Positions 9,499 through 20,284 of a DNA stretch of 64,000 bases are shown here, one piece after another. The stretch is taken from NCBI RefSeq assembly GCF_000426285.1, contig NZ_AUFB01000010.1:124001-188000 (forward strand). Reading direction: 5' to 3'. Source of the DNA: Rhizobium leucaenae USDA 9039. Its GTDB lineage: Bacteria; Pseudomonadota; Alphaproteobacteria; Rhizobiales; Rhizobiaceae. How positions within the stretch are numbered: position 1 is the stretch's first letter; each line of letters opens with the position of its first letter. The notes below the pieces were generated by a model. That model searched no databases, was not told the origin of the DNA, and was given only the letters and a program-made list of their open reading frames with translations. A program made the translations under genes and the position numbers.

Positions 9499-10443
9499 TC
9501 ATGACAAGATAGCGGCTTCGGGAACAAGAGCCAGCATTGCGTTCAGAAGCTCGGGCGAAAGTTCATCCGCCGTGGCGAAAGGCGATCGCACGGTGATCGC
9601 GGCTGCCGCTGCCCCGTAGCGCACGGCCTCGCTGAGATCGCGACCGGTAAGCAGGGCGGCGAGAACGCCAGCGGCAAGCGAATCGCCGGCGCCGGTGACA
9701 TCGGCGACCTCATCGACAACGGGCGGCTGCAGGCTGATGGCATTGTCACCGGAGAATGCTATCAACTCGCGCTGCCCCCGGGTGATGACACCGCCTTTGA
9801 GGCCGAGTGCGCGCAACCCGGAAACCCAATAGCGCGGATCGTCCGGACGGCTCTCCGTCAGCGCCGCCGCTTCGGCCTCGTTCAGAAAAAGGTGATCGAT
9901 GCGAGCAAGGCAGGGTTTCAGGCGTATCACCTTGGCCGGCGAAATCGCGATCGCGGCCAATGGTTTGCCGCAATCGGCTGCGCGCGTGGCGATGGCAGCC
10001 AATGTCTCTTCCGGCAGATTGGCATCGCAAAGGATCAGATCGGCGGTTTCGAAGGCATCGCGGATGGCGCGGATCATCAGCCGGCGCGGCACGAAGAGCT
10101 TATAGAGTTCCATGTCGGCAAGGGCGATCACCAGATTGCCATCGCGCTCCAGGATCGCCGTGTAGCTTGGCGTCTTGCGATCGAGAAAAACGAAGGGCTT
10201 ATCGTCGACGCCGGCATGGAGCGCCGCTTCCGCCACCATCTCGCCAGCCGCATCGCCGCCGCGCGGTGAAATCAGCCGCACATCGAAGCCGAGGCGAGCC
10301 AGATTGCGCGCCGCATTGAAGCCGCCGCCGCCCGGCTCCTCGAACCAGGCGCCCGGGTTGCTGGCGCCGGGCGCCGTCTCGCCGAAGATGCGGCCGCGCC
10401 GGTCGATATGGGCACCACCCAGAACAAGAATCTTCTTTGCCAT
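9499..10443 (-). CDS. psuK: PfkB-family carbohydrate kinase, probable pseudouridine kinase
   Basis: A 314-residue ribokinase/PfkB-family kinase. It has the N-terminal GGAHIDRRGR and GGGGFNAARNLARLG sugar-binding signatures. Near the C terminus is the anion-hole/catalytic motif DVTGAGDSLAAG, with the catalytic Asp in GAGD. Pairing with psuG makes pseudouridine the most likely substrate; PsuK phosphorylates it to the 5'-phosphate that PsuG cleaves. The ATG at 10443 has a strong GAGGAG six bases upstream. It is divergent from recA, with about 240 bases between the starts. Other PfkB sugar kinases cannot be excluded from sequence alone. Confidence 0.87.
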   Translation of the reverse strand: MAKKILVLGGAHIDRRGRIFGETAPGASNPGAWFEEPGGGGFNAARNLARLGFDVRLISPRGGDAAGEMVAEAALHAGVDDKPFVFLDRKTPSYTAILERDGNLVIALADMELYKLFVPRRLMIRAIRDAFETADLILCDANLPEETLAAIATRAADCGKPLAAIAISPAKVIRLKPCLARIDHLFLNEAEAAALTESRPDDPRYWVSGLRALGLKGGVITRGQRELIAFSGDNAISLQPPVVDEVADVTGAGDSLAAGVLAALLTGRDLSEAVRYGAAAAAITVRSPFATADELSPELLNAMLALVPEAAILS

Positions 10444-10540
10444 CCCGATCTCCTCAGCGGTTCCAGAGGCGAATCGAACCGGCGAATTTTTCACGCAGAA
10501 TGCCGGATAAGGGCACGTAAGTGCTTGCTATGAAAGAAGA

Positions 10541-10555
10541 AAACAAATGTAGAAC
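10541..10555. promoter_or_regulatory. LexA-box-like site 1 upstream of recA
   Basis: AAAC-N7-GAAC matches the alphaproteobacterial LexA consensus GAAC-N7-GAAC except for the first base. The spacer begins with AAAT, as in site 2. Confidence 0.4.
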
Positions 10556-10597
10556 GGAATTCATTTTACCTTTTTCTTTCAATTGCTTGTTGTGCTC

Positions 10598-10626
10598 TTG
10601 CGACATGAGAACAAATAGAGTACACA
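10598..10626 (+). promoter_or_regulatory. Candidate recA promoter overlapped by LexA-box-like site 2
   Basis: TTGCGA (10598-10603) and TACACA (10621-10626) are 17 bases apart. Between and across them lies GAAC-N7-GTAC (10609-10623), one base off the GAAC-N7-GAAC LexA consensus. A repressor there would block the -10 element, which suits SOS control of recA. Confidence 0.45.
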
Positions 10627-10682
10627 ATTCTCATCAGCGGCGACATTGCTTGAGCGGCTTCAATAACCTAAAGGTGGATCGG

Positions 10683-11768
<1,086 letters not shown>

Positions 11769-11807
11769 TTTACGCGACCGATTTCAGGACTAAGCAAGAC
11801 TAAAATT

Positions 11808-11849
11808 CAAAACCGGCCGTATTGTCCAAGGGATGTGCGGCCGGTTTTG
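11808..11849 (+). terminator. Terminator of recA
   Basis: A perfect 12-base stem, CAAAACCGGCCG (11808-11819) with CGGCCGGTTTTG (11838-11849), encloses an 18-base loop. It starts 40 bases after the recA stop. The T-run lies within the 3' arm. Confidence 0.8.
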
Positions 11850-11913
11850 CTTGTGCGGCTGGACAGGGCCGGGAGCGGACGATAAAAGCCACTGGATTTA
11901 TTAAATTTTGCCA

Positions 11914-11962
11914 GCGCCTGATCCCGAAAAAGTGCGAAGCGGTTTTTGGACAGAACCATGCT
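11914..11962. repeat. Rhizobial intergenic repeat copy
   Basis: The stretch with GATCCCGAAAAAGTGCGAAG, then CGGTTTTTGGACAGAACCATGCT, resembles a repeat I know to be scattered between genes across Rhizobiales genomes. Only one copy is in this window. Its function is unknown. Confidence 0.6.
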
Positions 11963-11976
11963 AGGTGAAGGAACAT

Positions 11977-11997
11977 GAGCGAGATGAAATCTCGCTC
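11977..11997 (+). other. Perfect hairpin in the alaS leader
   Basis: GAGCGAGAT and ATCTCGCTC form a 9-base perfect stem with a GAA loop, 24 bases before the alaS start codon. No T-run follows, so it is more likely an RNA structure in the leader or a protein site than a terminator. Confidence 0.5.
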
Positions 11998-12021
11998 AAG
12001 GCAAGGACTGAAGGGCCCAAT

Positions 12022-14682
12022 ATGAGCGGTGTGAACGAAATCCGGTCGACCTTTCTCGACTATTTTAAGAAGAACGGCCACGAAATCGTGCCGTCGAGCC
12101 CGCTTGTTCCGCGCAACGATCCGACGCTGATGTTCACCAATGCCGGCATGGTGCAGTTCAAGAACGTCTTCACCGGCCTGGAGCAGCGTCCCTACAAGAC
12201 CGCATCGACGGCGCAAAAGTGCGTGCGCGCCGGCGGCAAGCATAACGACCTCGACAATGTCGGTTATACTGCCCGTCACCATACCTTCTTCGAAATGCTC
12301 GGCAATTTCTCGTTCGGCGACTATTTCAAGGAGCGCGCCATCGAGCTTGCCTGGAACCTGATCACCAAGGAATTCGGCCTCGACGCCAAGCGCCTGCTGG
12401 TGACGGTCTATCACACCGATGACGCTGCCTACGACCTTTGGAAGAAGATTGCCGGTCTCTCGGACGACAAAATCATCCGCATCGCCACCAGCGACAATTT
12501 CTGGGCGATGGGCGATACCGGTCCCTGCGGCCCATGCTCCGAAATCTTCTACGATCACGGCGAGCATATCTGGGGCGGCCCTCCCGGCTCGCCGGAAGAG
12601 GATGGCGACCGTTTCATCGAGATCTGGAATCTCGTCTTCATGCAGTTCGAGCAGATCACCAAGGAACAGCGGGTCGACCTGCCGCGTCCGTCGATCGACA
12701 CCGGCATGGGCCTCGAACGCGTGGCTGCCGTGCTGCAGGGCAAGCATGACAATTACGATATCGACCTCTTCCGGGCGCTGATCGAAGCTTCCGAGGAGGC
12801 AACCGGCGTCAAGGCCGAGGGTGAGCGCCGCGCCAGCCATCGCGTCATCGCCGATCACCTGCGCTCGTCTGCTTTCCTGATTGCCGACGGTGTGCTGCCG
12901 TCGAATGAAGGCCGCGGCTATGTCCTTCGCCGCATCATGCGCCGCGCCATGCGCCATGCGCAGTTGCTCGGCGCCAAGGACCCATTGGTCTGGAAGCTGT
13001 TGCCGACGCTGGTTCAGCAGATGGGCCGTGCCTATCCCGAACTGGTGCGCGCCGAAGCGCTGATCTCCGAGACGCTGAAGCTGGAAGAGACCCGTTTCCG
13101 TAAAACGCTGGAGCGCGGTCTGTCGCTGCTTTCCGATGCGACTTCCACGCTGCACAAGGGCGACAGCCTCGACGGCGAGACCGCTTTCAAGCTCTACGAC
13201 ACCTATGGGTTCCCGCTCGATCTGACCCAGGATGCCTTGCGCGCCCGCGGCATCGGCGTCGATATTTCGAGCTTCACCGATGCAATGGAGCGGCAGAAGG
13301 CCGAGGCACGCTCGCATTGGGCAGGCTCCGGCGACAAAGCGACCGAAACCATCTGGTTCGAGCTCAAGGAAAAGTTCGGCGCGACCGAATTCCTCGGCTA
13401 CGACACCGAAGCGGCTGAAGGCGTGATCCAGGCGATCGTCAAGGATGGCGTTGCCGTCGACAGCGCTTCGGCCGGCGACAAGGTGCAGATTGTCGTCAAT
13501 CAGACGCCTTTCTACGGTGAATCCGGCGGCCAAATGGGCGACACCGGCGTGATTTCGAGCGACCACGGCGAGCTCACCGTCAGCGATACCCAGAAGAAGG
13601 GCGAGGGCCTTTTCGTTCACAGCTCGGAAGTGTCCGAAGGCAAGATCAAGGTCGGCGACGCCGTTGTGCTGACGGTCGATCACAACAGGCGCTCGCGCCT
13701 GCGCGCCAATCACTCGGCGACTCACCTGCTGCATGAAGCGCTGCGCGAGGTGCTTGGCACCCATGTGGCGCAGAAGGGCTCGCTGGTGGCGCCTGAGCGC
13801 CTGCGTTTCGACGTTTCGCATCCGAAGCCGATGTCGGCCGAAGAATTGAAGGTCGTCGAGGATATGGCGAATGAAATCGTGCTGCAGAATTCGCCGGTCA
13901 CCACCCGCCTGATGAGCGTCGACGACGCCATTGCCGAAGGCGCGATGGCGCTGTTCGGCGAAAAATATGGCGATGAGGTACGCGTCGTCGGTATGGGGCA
14001 GGGCGTGCGCGGCGCCAAAGTCGGTAAACCCTATTCCGTCGAACTGTGCGGCGGCACACATGTCTCGGCCACCGGCCAGATCGGTCTTATCCGCGTCCTC
14101 GGCGAAAGTGCCGTCGGCGCCGGCGTGCGCCGCATCGAAGCGGTGACGGGTGAATCCGCGCGCGACTATCTCGCCGAGCAGGATGAGCGCGTGAAGACGC
14201 TGGCCTCGACATTGAAGGTGCAGCCTGCCGATGTCGTGTCGCGCGTCGAGGCGCTGATGGATGAGCGTCGAAAGCTGGAGCGCGAACTGGCTGACGCCAA
14301 GCGCAAGCTCGCCATGGGCGGCGGTCAGAACGGCGCGGCGGATGCCGTGCGGGAAATCGGCGGCGTCAAGTTCCTTGGCAAGGCCATTTCCGGCGTTGAT
14401 CCGAAGGATCTCAAGGGGCTTGCCGATGAGGGCAAGACCAGCCTCGGCTCCGGCGTCGTGACGCTGATCGGTGTCTCCGAAGACGGCAAGGCCAGTGCTG
14501 TCGTTGCGGTGACCGAAGACCTGACTGGTCGCTTCAGCGCCGTCGATCTCGTGCGCATCGCCTCGGCTGCTCTCGGCGGCAAGGGTGGCGGCGGACGTCC
14601 CGACATGGCCCAGGCCGGCGGTCCGGATGGCGCCAAAGCCGATGACGCGATTGAGGCAGTTGCTGCGGCACTCGCCGGCTAA
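12022..14682 (+). CDS. alaS: Alanine--tRNA ligase
   Basis: AlaS charges tRNA-Ala and edits mischarged Ser/Gly. The 886-residue protein shows the class II catalytic core (motif 1 region [20 protein letters not shown]; motif 2 region around [13 protein letters not shown]). The editing-domain metal site has HSATH (H564, H568) and CGGTH (C676, H680), followed by the C-terminal oligomerisation/DHHA1 region. It is full length for the family. The ATG at 12022 ([11 protein letters not shown]) matches the usual N terminus; the open frame upstream covers a hairpin and a repeat and is not coding. The promoter is not obvious. Confidence 0.98.
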   Translation: MSGVNEIRSTFLDYFKKNGHEIVPSSPLVPRNDPTLMFTNAGMVQFKNVFTGLEQRPYKTASTAQKCVRAGGKHNDLDNVGYTARHHTFFEMLGNFSFGDYFKERAIELAWNLITKEFGLDAKRLLVTVYHTDDAAYDLWKKIAGLSDDKIIRIATSDNFWAMGDTGPCGPCSEIFYDHGEHIWGGPPGSPEEDGDRFIEIWNLVFMQFEQITKEQRVDLPRPSIDTGMGLERVAAVLQGKHDNYDIDLFRALIEASEEATGVKAEGERRASHRVIADHLRSSAFLIADGVLPSNEGRGYVLRRIMRRAMRHAQLLGAKDPLVWKLLPTLVQQMGRAYPELVRAEALISETLKLEETRFRKTLERGLSLLSDATSTLHKGDSLDGETAFKLYDTYGFPLDLTQDALRARGIGVDISSFTDAMERQKAEARSHWAGSGDKATETIWFELKEKFGATEFLGYDTEAAEGVIQAIVKDGVAVDSASAGDKVQIVVNQTPFYGESGGQMGDTGVISSDHGELTVSDTQKKGEGLFVHSSEVSEGKIKVGDAVVLTVDHNRRSRLRANHSATHLLHEALREVLGTHVAQKGSLVAPERLRFDVSHPKPMSAEELKVVEDMANEIVLQNSPVTTRLMSVDDAIAEGAMALFGEKYGDEVRVVGMGQGVRGAKVGKPYSVELCGGTHVSATGQIGLIRVLGESAVGAGVRRIEAVTGESARDYLAEQDERVKTLASTLKVQPADVVSRVEALMDERRKLERELADAKRKLAMGGGQNGAADAVREIGGVKFLGKAISGVDPKDLKGLADEGKTSLGSGVVTLIGVSEDGKASAVVAVTEDLTGRFSAVDLVRIASAALGGKGGGGRPDMAQAGGPDGAKADDAIEAVAAALAG

Positions 14683-14711
14683 CAGCCGGTTTTCATAGAC
14701 ACATTTAGAAC

Positions 14712-14740
14712 CGGCGGGGACTGATAGCTCCTGCCGTTTT
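14712..14740 (+). terminator. Probable terminator of alaS
   Basis: A stem of CGGCGGGGA against TCCTGCCG (imperfect) is followed by TTTTCG, about 30 bases after the alaS stop. Confidence 0.5.
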
Positions 14741-14820
14741 CGTTTGTGCACGGAAGTCAGCAGGATTTGTCAAATCGAGATACGGTTCCTTGAGGCCGAT
14801 CGATTTGCAAGGGAGTTGAC

Positions 14821-15672
14821 ATGAACGGCGAAACGGCATGGGCGCTTTATGAAACCCGTCTGCGGCGGGTTTCTGCCTATATCCACGAGCATCTGGATGA
14901 AGAGCTCGACATGGAAAGACTTGCCGAGATCGCCTGTATGTCCAGCTATCACTGGCACAGGATCTATCGGGCGATCTATGGCGAGACGGCGGCGACCACA
15001 GTCAAGCGGCTGCGGCTGCATCGTGCCGCCGGCGATCTCGTCAATACCCGTCTATCCGTCAGCGACGTTGCAAAGCGGTCGGGCTATCCCAATCTCCAGT
15101 CGTTCAACCGCATCTTCAAATCCATCTACGACATGCCGCCGGCGCGATATCGGAATGAGGGAAGCCACACGATCTTCGAATCCAGCACCCAAGGAAGGAT
15201 CACGGTCATGTTCGACGTTACGCTTCGCACCATTTCTCCGATGTCACTGATCGGTGTCGCCCATCGCGGCTCCTATATGCAGATCGGCAAGGCTTTCGAA
15301 ACACTCTTCGGCGCAATCTATGCCCGTGGCCTTGCCAAGCCGGATATGCGCATGATCGGCGTCTATATGGACGACCCTGATGTGGTGGATGTAGATAAGC
15401 TGCGCTCCTATGCCTGCGTCAATGCGGGCAACGAGATTGCCGCCGATGCACCGTTGGAGCGGCGGACAATCGATGGCGGCGAATATGCTGTGCTGCGACA
15501 CAAGGGGCCATATTCCGATATGTACAAGGCCTATCAATGGCTCTATGCGGAATGGTTGCCCGCTTCCGGCCGGCAACTGCGCGATGCCGTGATGTTCGAG
15601 GAATATCTCAACAATCCTCGCGATGTGCCGCCGACGGAATTGCTGACGGAAATTCACATGCCGCTGCAATAG
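14821..15672 (+). CDS. AraC-family regulator with GyrI-like effector domain
   Basis: A 283-residue transcription factor. The N-terminal ~110 residues are an AraC double helix-turn-helix (LDMERLAEIACMSSYHWHRIYR, then ISDVAKRSGYPNLQSFNRIF-like). A C-terminal GyrI-like small-molecule-binding domain (from about residue 125) follows, with IGVAHRGSYMQIGKAFETLF and YAVLRHKGPYSDMYKAYQWL. Proteins with this order, such as Rob-type regulators, often respond to toxic or amphipathic compounds. The ligand and targets are unknown. It is a single gene downstream of alaS and convergent with a glutathione transferase gene, which could be a target but has no recognisable operator. Confidence 0.88.
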   Translation: MNGETAWALYETRLRRVSAYIHEHLDEELDMERLAEIACMSSYHWHRIYRAIYGETAATTVKRLRLHRAAGDLVNTRLSVSDVAKRSGYPNLQSFNRIFKSIYDMPPARYRNEGSHTIFESSTQGRITVMFDVTLRTISPMSLIGVAHRGSYMQIGKAFETLFGAIYARGLAKPDMRMIGVYMDDPDVVDVDKLRSYACVNAGNEIAADAPLERRTIDGGEYAVLRHKGPYSDMYKAYQWLYAEWLPASGRQLRDAVMFEEYLNNPRDVPPTELLTEIHMPLQ

Positions 15673-15718
15673 CGGCATGATACATCGCTTGATGTTTTGG
15701 CTATAGCTGATTGTCTTA

Positions 15719-16345
15719 TCAGGAGTTCGGTTGCTTAGGCATCGCGGCGTTATCCAGCTCGTTGCCGCGGCGATAGGCGTCGCGATCGCTGACGCGGCCC
15801 CAATAATCGATAAAAGCCTGACGCTTTTCGATGGTGCCAAAATTCAGGCCCCAGCCGACATGCGAACCGACATAGACGTCGGCGGCCGTGAAACGATCGC
15901 CGGCGATGAACGGCGAGGCGCTGACAGCCTGTTCCAGAGTATCGAAGACATGCTCCAAACTGCCACAACCGGCCATGCGCAGGCGTTCCGGAGGGATTTC
16001 GAAGCCCAGCGCGCGGTTGGTCACCGCCATTTCCATCGGGCCGGCGGCAAAGAACATCCAGCGGAAATAGCGGCCGCGCTCGGCTGCTGTCGGCGCAAGA
16101 CCGGCTTGAGGAAAGGCCTCGGCCAGATAAGCACAGATTGCGGCGCATTCGGTGACAATGGTGTTACCGTGCTTTACGGTCGGCACTTTCCCCATGGGAT
16201 TGACCGAGAGATAGTCGGGCGCCTTCATCGTGGTGCCGAAGTCGAGATATTCGGTGCGGTAGGGCTGGCCGATCTCCTCGAGCATCCAGCGGACTATACG
16301 TCCGCGCGACATCGGGTTGGTATAGAAAACGAGTTCTTCAGCCAT
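15719..16345 (-). CDS. Glutathione S-transferase family protein
   Basis: A cytosolic GST-type protein of 208 residues. The N-terminal thioredoxin-like domain starts ELVFYTNPMSRGRIVRWMLEEIG and contains GKVPTVKHGNTIVTECAAICAYLAE, the glutathione-binding cis-Pro and Ser/Glu signature. The all-helical C-terminal domain includes AGDRFTAADVYVGSHVGWGLNFG. It probably conjugates glutathione to electrophiles or reduces them; the substrate is unknown. The ATG at 16345 follows GGGAGAGACAG. A longer in-frame start exists upstream but would run through the icd terminator, so it is rejected. Confidence 0.9.
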   Translation of the reverse strand: MAEELVFYTNPMSRGRIVRWMLEEIGQPYRTEYLDFGTTMKAPDYLSVNPMGKVPTVKHGNTIVTECAAICAYLAEAFPQAGLAPTAAERGRYFRWMFFAAGPMEMAVTNRALGFEIPPERLRMAGCGSLEHVFDTLEQAVSASPFIAGDRFTAADVYVGSHVGWGLNFGTIEKRQAFIDYWGRVSDRDAYRRGNELDNAAMPKQPNS

Positions 16346-16407
16346 CTGTCTCTCCCTTTGTTGGGCGCATTCTAGCCACCAGGCGGCCACGGCGGCAAGA
16401 TTTCGGA

Positions 16408-16437
16408 CAAAAGAAAACCCGGCGCTGAGGCCGGGTT
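16408..16437 (-). terminator. Rho-independent terminator of icd
   Basis: Read on the minus strand, AACCCGGC and GCCGGGTT form a perfect 8-base stem with a 6-base loop, followed by TTCTTTTG. It lies 26 bases after the icd stop. Confidence 0.85.
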
Positions 16438-16463
16438 CTCGTAGGTTCCGATGTCGGCGCGGC

Positions 16464-17678
16464 TTAGGCAGCCATGGCCTTCTTGAGGTTTTCATCGATC
16501 TTGTCGAGGAAGGCGGTGGTGGAGAGCCACGGCTGATCGGGGCCGATCAGTAGCGCCAGATCCTTGGTCATGTAGCCGGCTTCGACGGTATCGACGCAGA
16601 CCTTTTCGAGCGTGGAAGCGAACTTGGCAAGTTCGGCATTGTCGTCGAGCTTGGCGCGGTGCGCGAGGCCGCGGGTCCAGGCGAAGATCGAGGCGATCGA
16701 GTTCGTCGAGGTTTCCTGGCCCTTCTGGTGCTGGCGGTAGTGACGGGTCACCGTGCCGTGTGCGGCTTCGGCTTCGACCGTCTTGCCGTCCGGCGTCAGG
16801 AGAACCGAGGTCATCAGGCCAAGCGAGCCGAAGCCCTGGGCAACCGTGTCGGACTGCACGTCGCCATCGTAGTTCTTGCAAGCCCAGACGTAGCCGCCGG
16901 ACCACTTCAGCGCGGAGGCGACCATGTCGTCGATCAGGCGGTGCTCGTAGGTGATGCCGGCTTCGTCGAACTGAGCCTTGAACTCGTTCTGATAGACTTC
17001 TTCGAAGATGTCCTTGAAGCGGCCGTCATAGGCCTTGAGGATGGTGTTCTTGGTCGACAGGTAGACCGGCCACTTGCGCATCAAGCCGTACATCATCGAG
17101 GCGCGGGCGAATTCGCGGATCGATTCGTCGAGGTTGTACATGGCCATGGCAACGCCGGCGCCCGGAGCGTTGAAGACTTCCTTCTCGATGACCGTGCCAT
17201 CTTCGCCGACGAACTTGATGGTCAGCTTGCCCTTGCCGGGGAATTTGAAGTCGGTGGCGCGATACTGGTCGCCGAAAGCGTGACGGCCGACGACGATCGG
17301 TTGCGTCCAGCCAGGAACCAGACGCGGAACGTTCTTGCAGATGATCGGCTCGCGGAAGATGACTCCGCCGAGGATGTTGCGGATCGTGCCGTTCGGGCTC
17401 TTCCACATTTCCTTGAGGTTGAATTCCTTCACGCGGGCTTCATCCGGCGTGATCGTCGCGCACTTGATGCCGACGCCGTACTTCTTGATGGCGTTGGCGG
17501 CGTCGACGGTTACCTGGTCGTTGGTGGCGTCGCGGTTTTCGACCGAGAGGTCGTAATAATCGATATCGATATCGAGGTAGGGGAAGATCAGTTTTTCTTT
17601 GATAAGCTGCCAGATGATGCGAGTCATTTCGTCGCCATCGAGATCGGCAACAGGGTTAGCGACCTTGATCTTCTTCAT
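16464..17678 (-). CDS. icd: NADP-dependent isocitrate dehydrogenase
   Basis: A TCA-cycle enzyme converting isocitrate to 2-oxoglutarate with NADP+. At 404 residues it is the eukaryote-like homodimeric (type II) form usual in rhizobia rather than the E. coli form. Signatures include [13 protein letters not shown] near the N terminus and [14 protein letters not shown]. The metal/substrate region [25 protein letters not shown] and the [13 protein letters not shown] segment, part of the NADP site, follow. It stands as a single gene with its own terminator. Start [12 protein letters not shown] is conserved. Confidence 0.97.
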   Translation of the reverse strand: MKKIKVANPVADLDGDEMTRIIWQLIKEKLIFPYLDIDIDYYDLSVENRDATNDQVTVDAANAIKKYGVGIKCATITPDEARVKEFNLKEMWKSPNGTIRNILGGVIFREPIICKNVPRLVPGWTQPIVVGRHAFGDQYRATDFKFPGKGKLTIKFVGEDGTVIEKEVFNAPGAGVAMAMYNLDESIREFARASMMYGLMRKWPVYLSTKNTILKAYDGRFKDIFEEVYQNEFKAQFDEAGITYEHRLIDDMVASALKWSGGYVWACKNYDGDVQSDTVAQGFGSLGLMTSVLLTPDGKTVEAEAAHGTVTRHYRQHQKGQETSTNSIASIFAWTRGLAHRAKLDDNAELAKFASTLEKVCVDTVEAGYMTKDLALLIGPDQPWLSTTAFLDKIDENLKKAMAA

Positions 17679-17843
17679 GCTTCTGCCTCGTTTAAGCTGA
17701 TGGGACCGGATGTCCCTGTGAGTGATATGAAGTCCCGAGGGCTATAGCACTGCAAGTCTCGAACGCAAAGCCGATAGAGGCGCCGAACGGCGTTTTTGGC
17801 CGTGAGGTCCATTTCATCGCGGCGCATGCTTTTCAACCTGGGA

Positions 17844-17861
17844 CCATTGCCAAAGCAATGG
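17844..17861. repeat. Perfect 7-base hairpin in the icd / exported-protein intergenic region
   Basis: CCATTGC and GCAATGG enclose CAAA, about 50 bases upstream of the exported-protein gene. No T-run follows. Its role is unknown. Confidence 0.35.
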
Positions 17862-17910
17862 ATGCGACTAATGTCGCGCGAACGCTTCGCCGATCATCAC
17901 GGATTTTATC

Positions 17911-18498
17911 ATGCAGAAAATTGCCGCCGCCGCGCTTTTTACCGTTTTCCTTCCGCTCTCACTCGGCGCCAATTCGGCCGCGGCAGCCGACGTAATGGCG
18001 CCGGTCAAGACGGTGATGGACGCGACCGTTTCCAATTGGGCGGGCGGTGATAGCGACTGGCAGGATATTTTCGACGACAGCAAGCTGAAGGACCTCTACA
18101 GCAAGGATTTCGTTGCGAAATACCAGGCGGCGGCGCAGTTCCCGGCTGCCGACGAAGACGGCATTTCGCCCTTCGACTACGATGTCATCGTCGGCGGGCA
18201 GGATGCATGCCCGTTGCAGGAGCTGAATATCGCTCCGCAGGCGCCGAAAGGCGACACGACGGAGGTCGTCGCGACTTTCAAGAAATCCACTTGCATGGGC
18301 ACCGACGCCGACTATCAGAAAGCGACCACTGTGCGCTTCGAGGTTATCCAGGAGGCCGGAAAGCCCGTGATCGATGACATCATCACGGTCGATGATGGCG
18401 GCCAGTCCAATTCGTTGAAATCGGCTATGCAAGACATCGTCAAACAGCAGCAACAACAGCCATCGGATCAGACACCGCAACAGGACCAGCCGCAGTGA
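17911..18498 (+). CDS. Uncharacterised exported protein with Gln-rich tail
   Basis: A 195-residue protein with a clear N-terminal signal peptide (MQKIAAAALFTVFLPLSLGANSAAAA, cleavage expected after about residue 26). The mature part contains YSKDFVAKYQAAAQ and FDYDVIVGGQDACP, then a second cysteine in KSTCMGTD, so one disulfide is possible. This pattern is reminiscent of small periplasmic DUF3828-type domains, but I cannot assign it firmly. The last ~20 residues are Gln/Pro rich, including five consecutive glutamines. It is a single gene with no operon partner. Function unknown. Confidence 0.7.
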   Translation: MQKIAAAALFTVFLPLSLGANSAAAADVMAPVKTVMDATVSNWAGGDSDWQDIFDDSKLKDLYSKDFVAKYQAAAQFPAADEDGISPFDYDVIVGGQDACPLQELNIAPQAPKGDTTEVVATFKKSTCMGTDADYQKATTVRFEVIQEAGKPVIDDIITVDDGGQSNSLKSAMQDIVKQQQQQPSDQTPQQDQPQ

Positions 18499-18660
18499 TC
18501 AGGCCGGCGGCCGTTTAGCTCGTCGGACGATCCTGGGATTGTCGGCTGCCGCTAGAGCCCAATCGATGCCGATAACAGACTTCTCCCTTGCCGATTAAGG
18601 CCTGCGCCGCTATTCCGACCCTTATTGCGCGGTATGCTTACCGCCTGGGGATTTGAGTTC

Positions 18661-19503
18661 ATGGCAGGTACCAATAGCGAGCGTCAACTTCTGGCCGAAG
18701 GGCCGGCCATTATCCTGGTCGAGCCGCAGATGGGGGAGAATATCGGCATGGTGGCCCGCGCCATGGCAAATTTCGGCCTAGCGGAGCTGCGCCTCGTCAA
18801 TCCGCGCGATGGCTGGCCGAACGAGAGGGCGCAAGCGACCGCCTCCAAGGCCGATCACATCATCGAGGCAACGAAGGTCTACGACACGCTGGAGCAGGCG
18901 ATCGCCGATCTCAATTTCGTCTATGCCACGACCGCGCGTGAACGTGACGGTTATAAGCCTGTGCGCTCTCCGGTCGCCGCCGCCGAAACGCTGCGGGCGA
19001 GGTTCGTAGCCGGCGAGGCCACCGGCATTCTTTTCGGCCGCGAACGCTGGGGGCTGACCAACGAAGAAGTGGCGCTCGCCGACGAGATCGTGACTTTTCC
19101 CGTCAACCCCGCTTTCGCCTCATTGAACATAGCTCAGGCCGTGCTGCTGATGTCTTATGAGTGGATGAAATCCGGCATGGAGGATCTGGGAGCCGTGCCT
19201 TTCCAGGCGGTCGAGCAGCGGCCTTCCACCAAGGAGCAGCTCTTTGGCCTGTTCGATCAGCTCGAAGAAGCATTGGATGCACGCAACTATTTCCATCCCG
19301 CCGGGAAAAAGCCGAAAATGGTCGACAATCTGCGCGCAGTCCTCTCGCGCCGGGCGTTTACGGAACAGGAAATCAGCGTTCTGCGCGGAGTGATCTCGTC
19401 TCTCGACCGCTTCTCACGCAAGTCACCGCGCGGCAGCGGCTCGCATCCCCGAACCCCTGCCGCCCGCAAGGAAACCACCAGCGATGACAGCAACGGCGAA
19501 TGA
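18661..19503 (+). CDS. TrmJ-like RNA methyltransferase (SPOUT/TrmH family)
   Basis: A 280-residue SPOUT-fold methyltransferase resembling TrmJ, which 2'-O-methylates position 32 of tRNAs. Motifs include [19 protein letters not shown] at the N terminus and the knot segments [16 protein letters not shown] and [23 protein letters not shown], which carry the SAM site. The C-terminal tail is basic and Ser/Arg rich and probably helps bind RNA. The ATG at 18661 is chosen because the conserved region begins about 15 residues later. Its 3' end overlaps the murI start by 20 bases, making it the first gene of an operon with murI and an acetyltransferase. Confidence 0.9.
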   Translation: MAGTNSERQLLAEGPAIILVEPQMGENIGMVARAMANFGLAELRLVNPRDGWPNERAQATASKADHIIEATKVYDTLEQAIADLNFVYATTARERDGYKPVRSPVAAAETLRARFVAGEATGILFGRERWGLTNEEVALADEIVTFPVNPAFASLNIAQAVLLMSYEWMKSGMEDLGAVPFQAVEQRPSTKEQLFGLFDQLEEALDARNYFHPAGKKPKMVDNLRAVLSRRAFTEQEISVLRGVISSLDRFSRKSPRGSGSHPRTPAARKETTSDDSNGE

Positions 19504-20284
19504 GCTGAAACCCATTCTGGTCTTCGACTCGGGCATCGGCGGGCTGACCGTGCTGCGAGAAGCACGTGTGCTGATGCCGGAGCGCGGTTTCATCTATGTG
19601 GCCGATGATGCCGGCTTTCCCTATGGCAATTGGGAGGAGCCGGCGCTGAAGGAGCGCATAGTCGATCTCTTCGCAAAGCTGCTCGCGCAATATGATCCGG
19701 AAGTCTGCATCATCGCTTGCAACACGGCCTTCACACTTGCCGGCGCCGACCTGCGCGCCGCCTTTCCACAGATGACGTTCGTCGGCACCGTGCCGGCGAT
19801 TAAGCCGGCTGCGGAGCGGACGCGCTCCGGCCTGGTCTCGGTGCTCGCAACGCCGGGCACGGTCAAGCGCGCTTATACGCGTGACCTGATCCAGTCTTTC
19901 GCCACCCAGTGTCATGTGCGGCTTGTCGGATCGCAGAACCTGGCGCGTCTGGCGGAGGCCTATATTCGCGGCGATGTTATTGGCGACGAGGCTGTCATGG
20001 CGGAGATCGATCAGTGCTTTGTCGAGATGGATGGCCGCCGGACTGATATCGTCGTGCTGGCCTGCACGCATTATCCTTTCATGGCCAACATCTTCCGCCG
20101 GCTGGCGCCATGGCCGGTCGATTGGCTCGATCCCGCGGAAGCGATCGCGCGCCGCGCCCGCAACCTGGTGCAACAGGTGGCCGATGCCGTGCATCCCGAC
20201 AATTTCGATTTCGCCGTCTTCACTTCCGGGACGCCGGATTTTCCCACCCGCCGGCTAATGCAGGGCTTTGGGCTCAAGGCTTGA
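19484..20284 (+). CDS. murI: Glutamate racemase
   Basis: MurI interconverts L- and D-glutamate to supply D-Glu for peptidoglycan. The 266-residue protein has [11 protein letters not shown] near the N terminus and the two catalytic cysteines, C79 in IIACNTAF and C194 in VLACTHYPF. The start at 19484 overlaps the upstream methyltransferase by 20 bases. Its stop codon shares bases with the next ATG (TGATG arrangement), so translation of the three genes is likely coupled. Confidence 0.96.
   Translation: MTATANELKPILVFDSGIGGLTVLREARVLMPERGFIYVADDAGFPYGNWEEPALKERIVDLFAKLLAQYDPEVCIIACNTAFTLAGADLRAAFPQMTFVGTVPAIKPAAERTRSGLVSVLATPGTVKRAYTRDLIQSFATQCHVRLVGSQNLARLAEAYIRGDVIGDEAVMAEIDQCFVEMDGRRTDIVVLACTHYPFMANIFRRLAPWPVDWLDPAEAIARRARNLVQQVADAVHPDNFDFAVFTSGTPDFPTRRLMQGFGLKA

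Noticed and set aside
11800..14751. Very long open frame (about 980 codons) on the minus strand opposite alaS
   Set aside because: It mirrors alaS codon bias in the GC-rich third positions and has no recognisable domain; alaS on the plus strand is certain.
16659..17747. Plus-strand open frame opposite icd
   Set aside because: Shadow of the well-identified icd; no domain or ribosome site.
17780..17805. Short GC stem followed by TTTTT upstream of the exported-protein gene
   Set aside because: Only a four-to-five base stem and no gene ending nearby on that strand.
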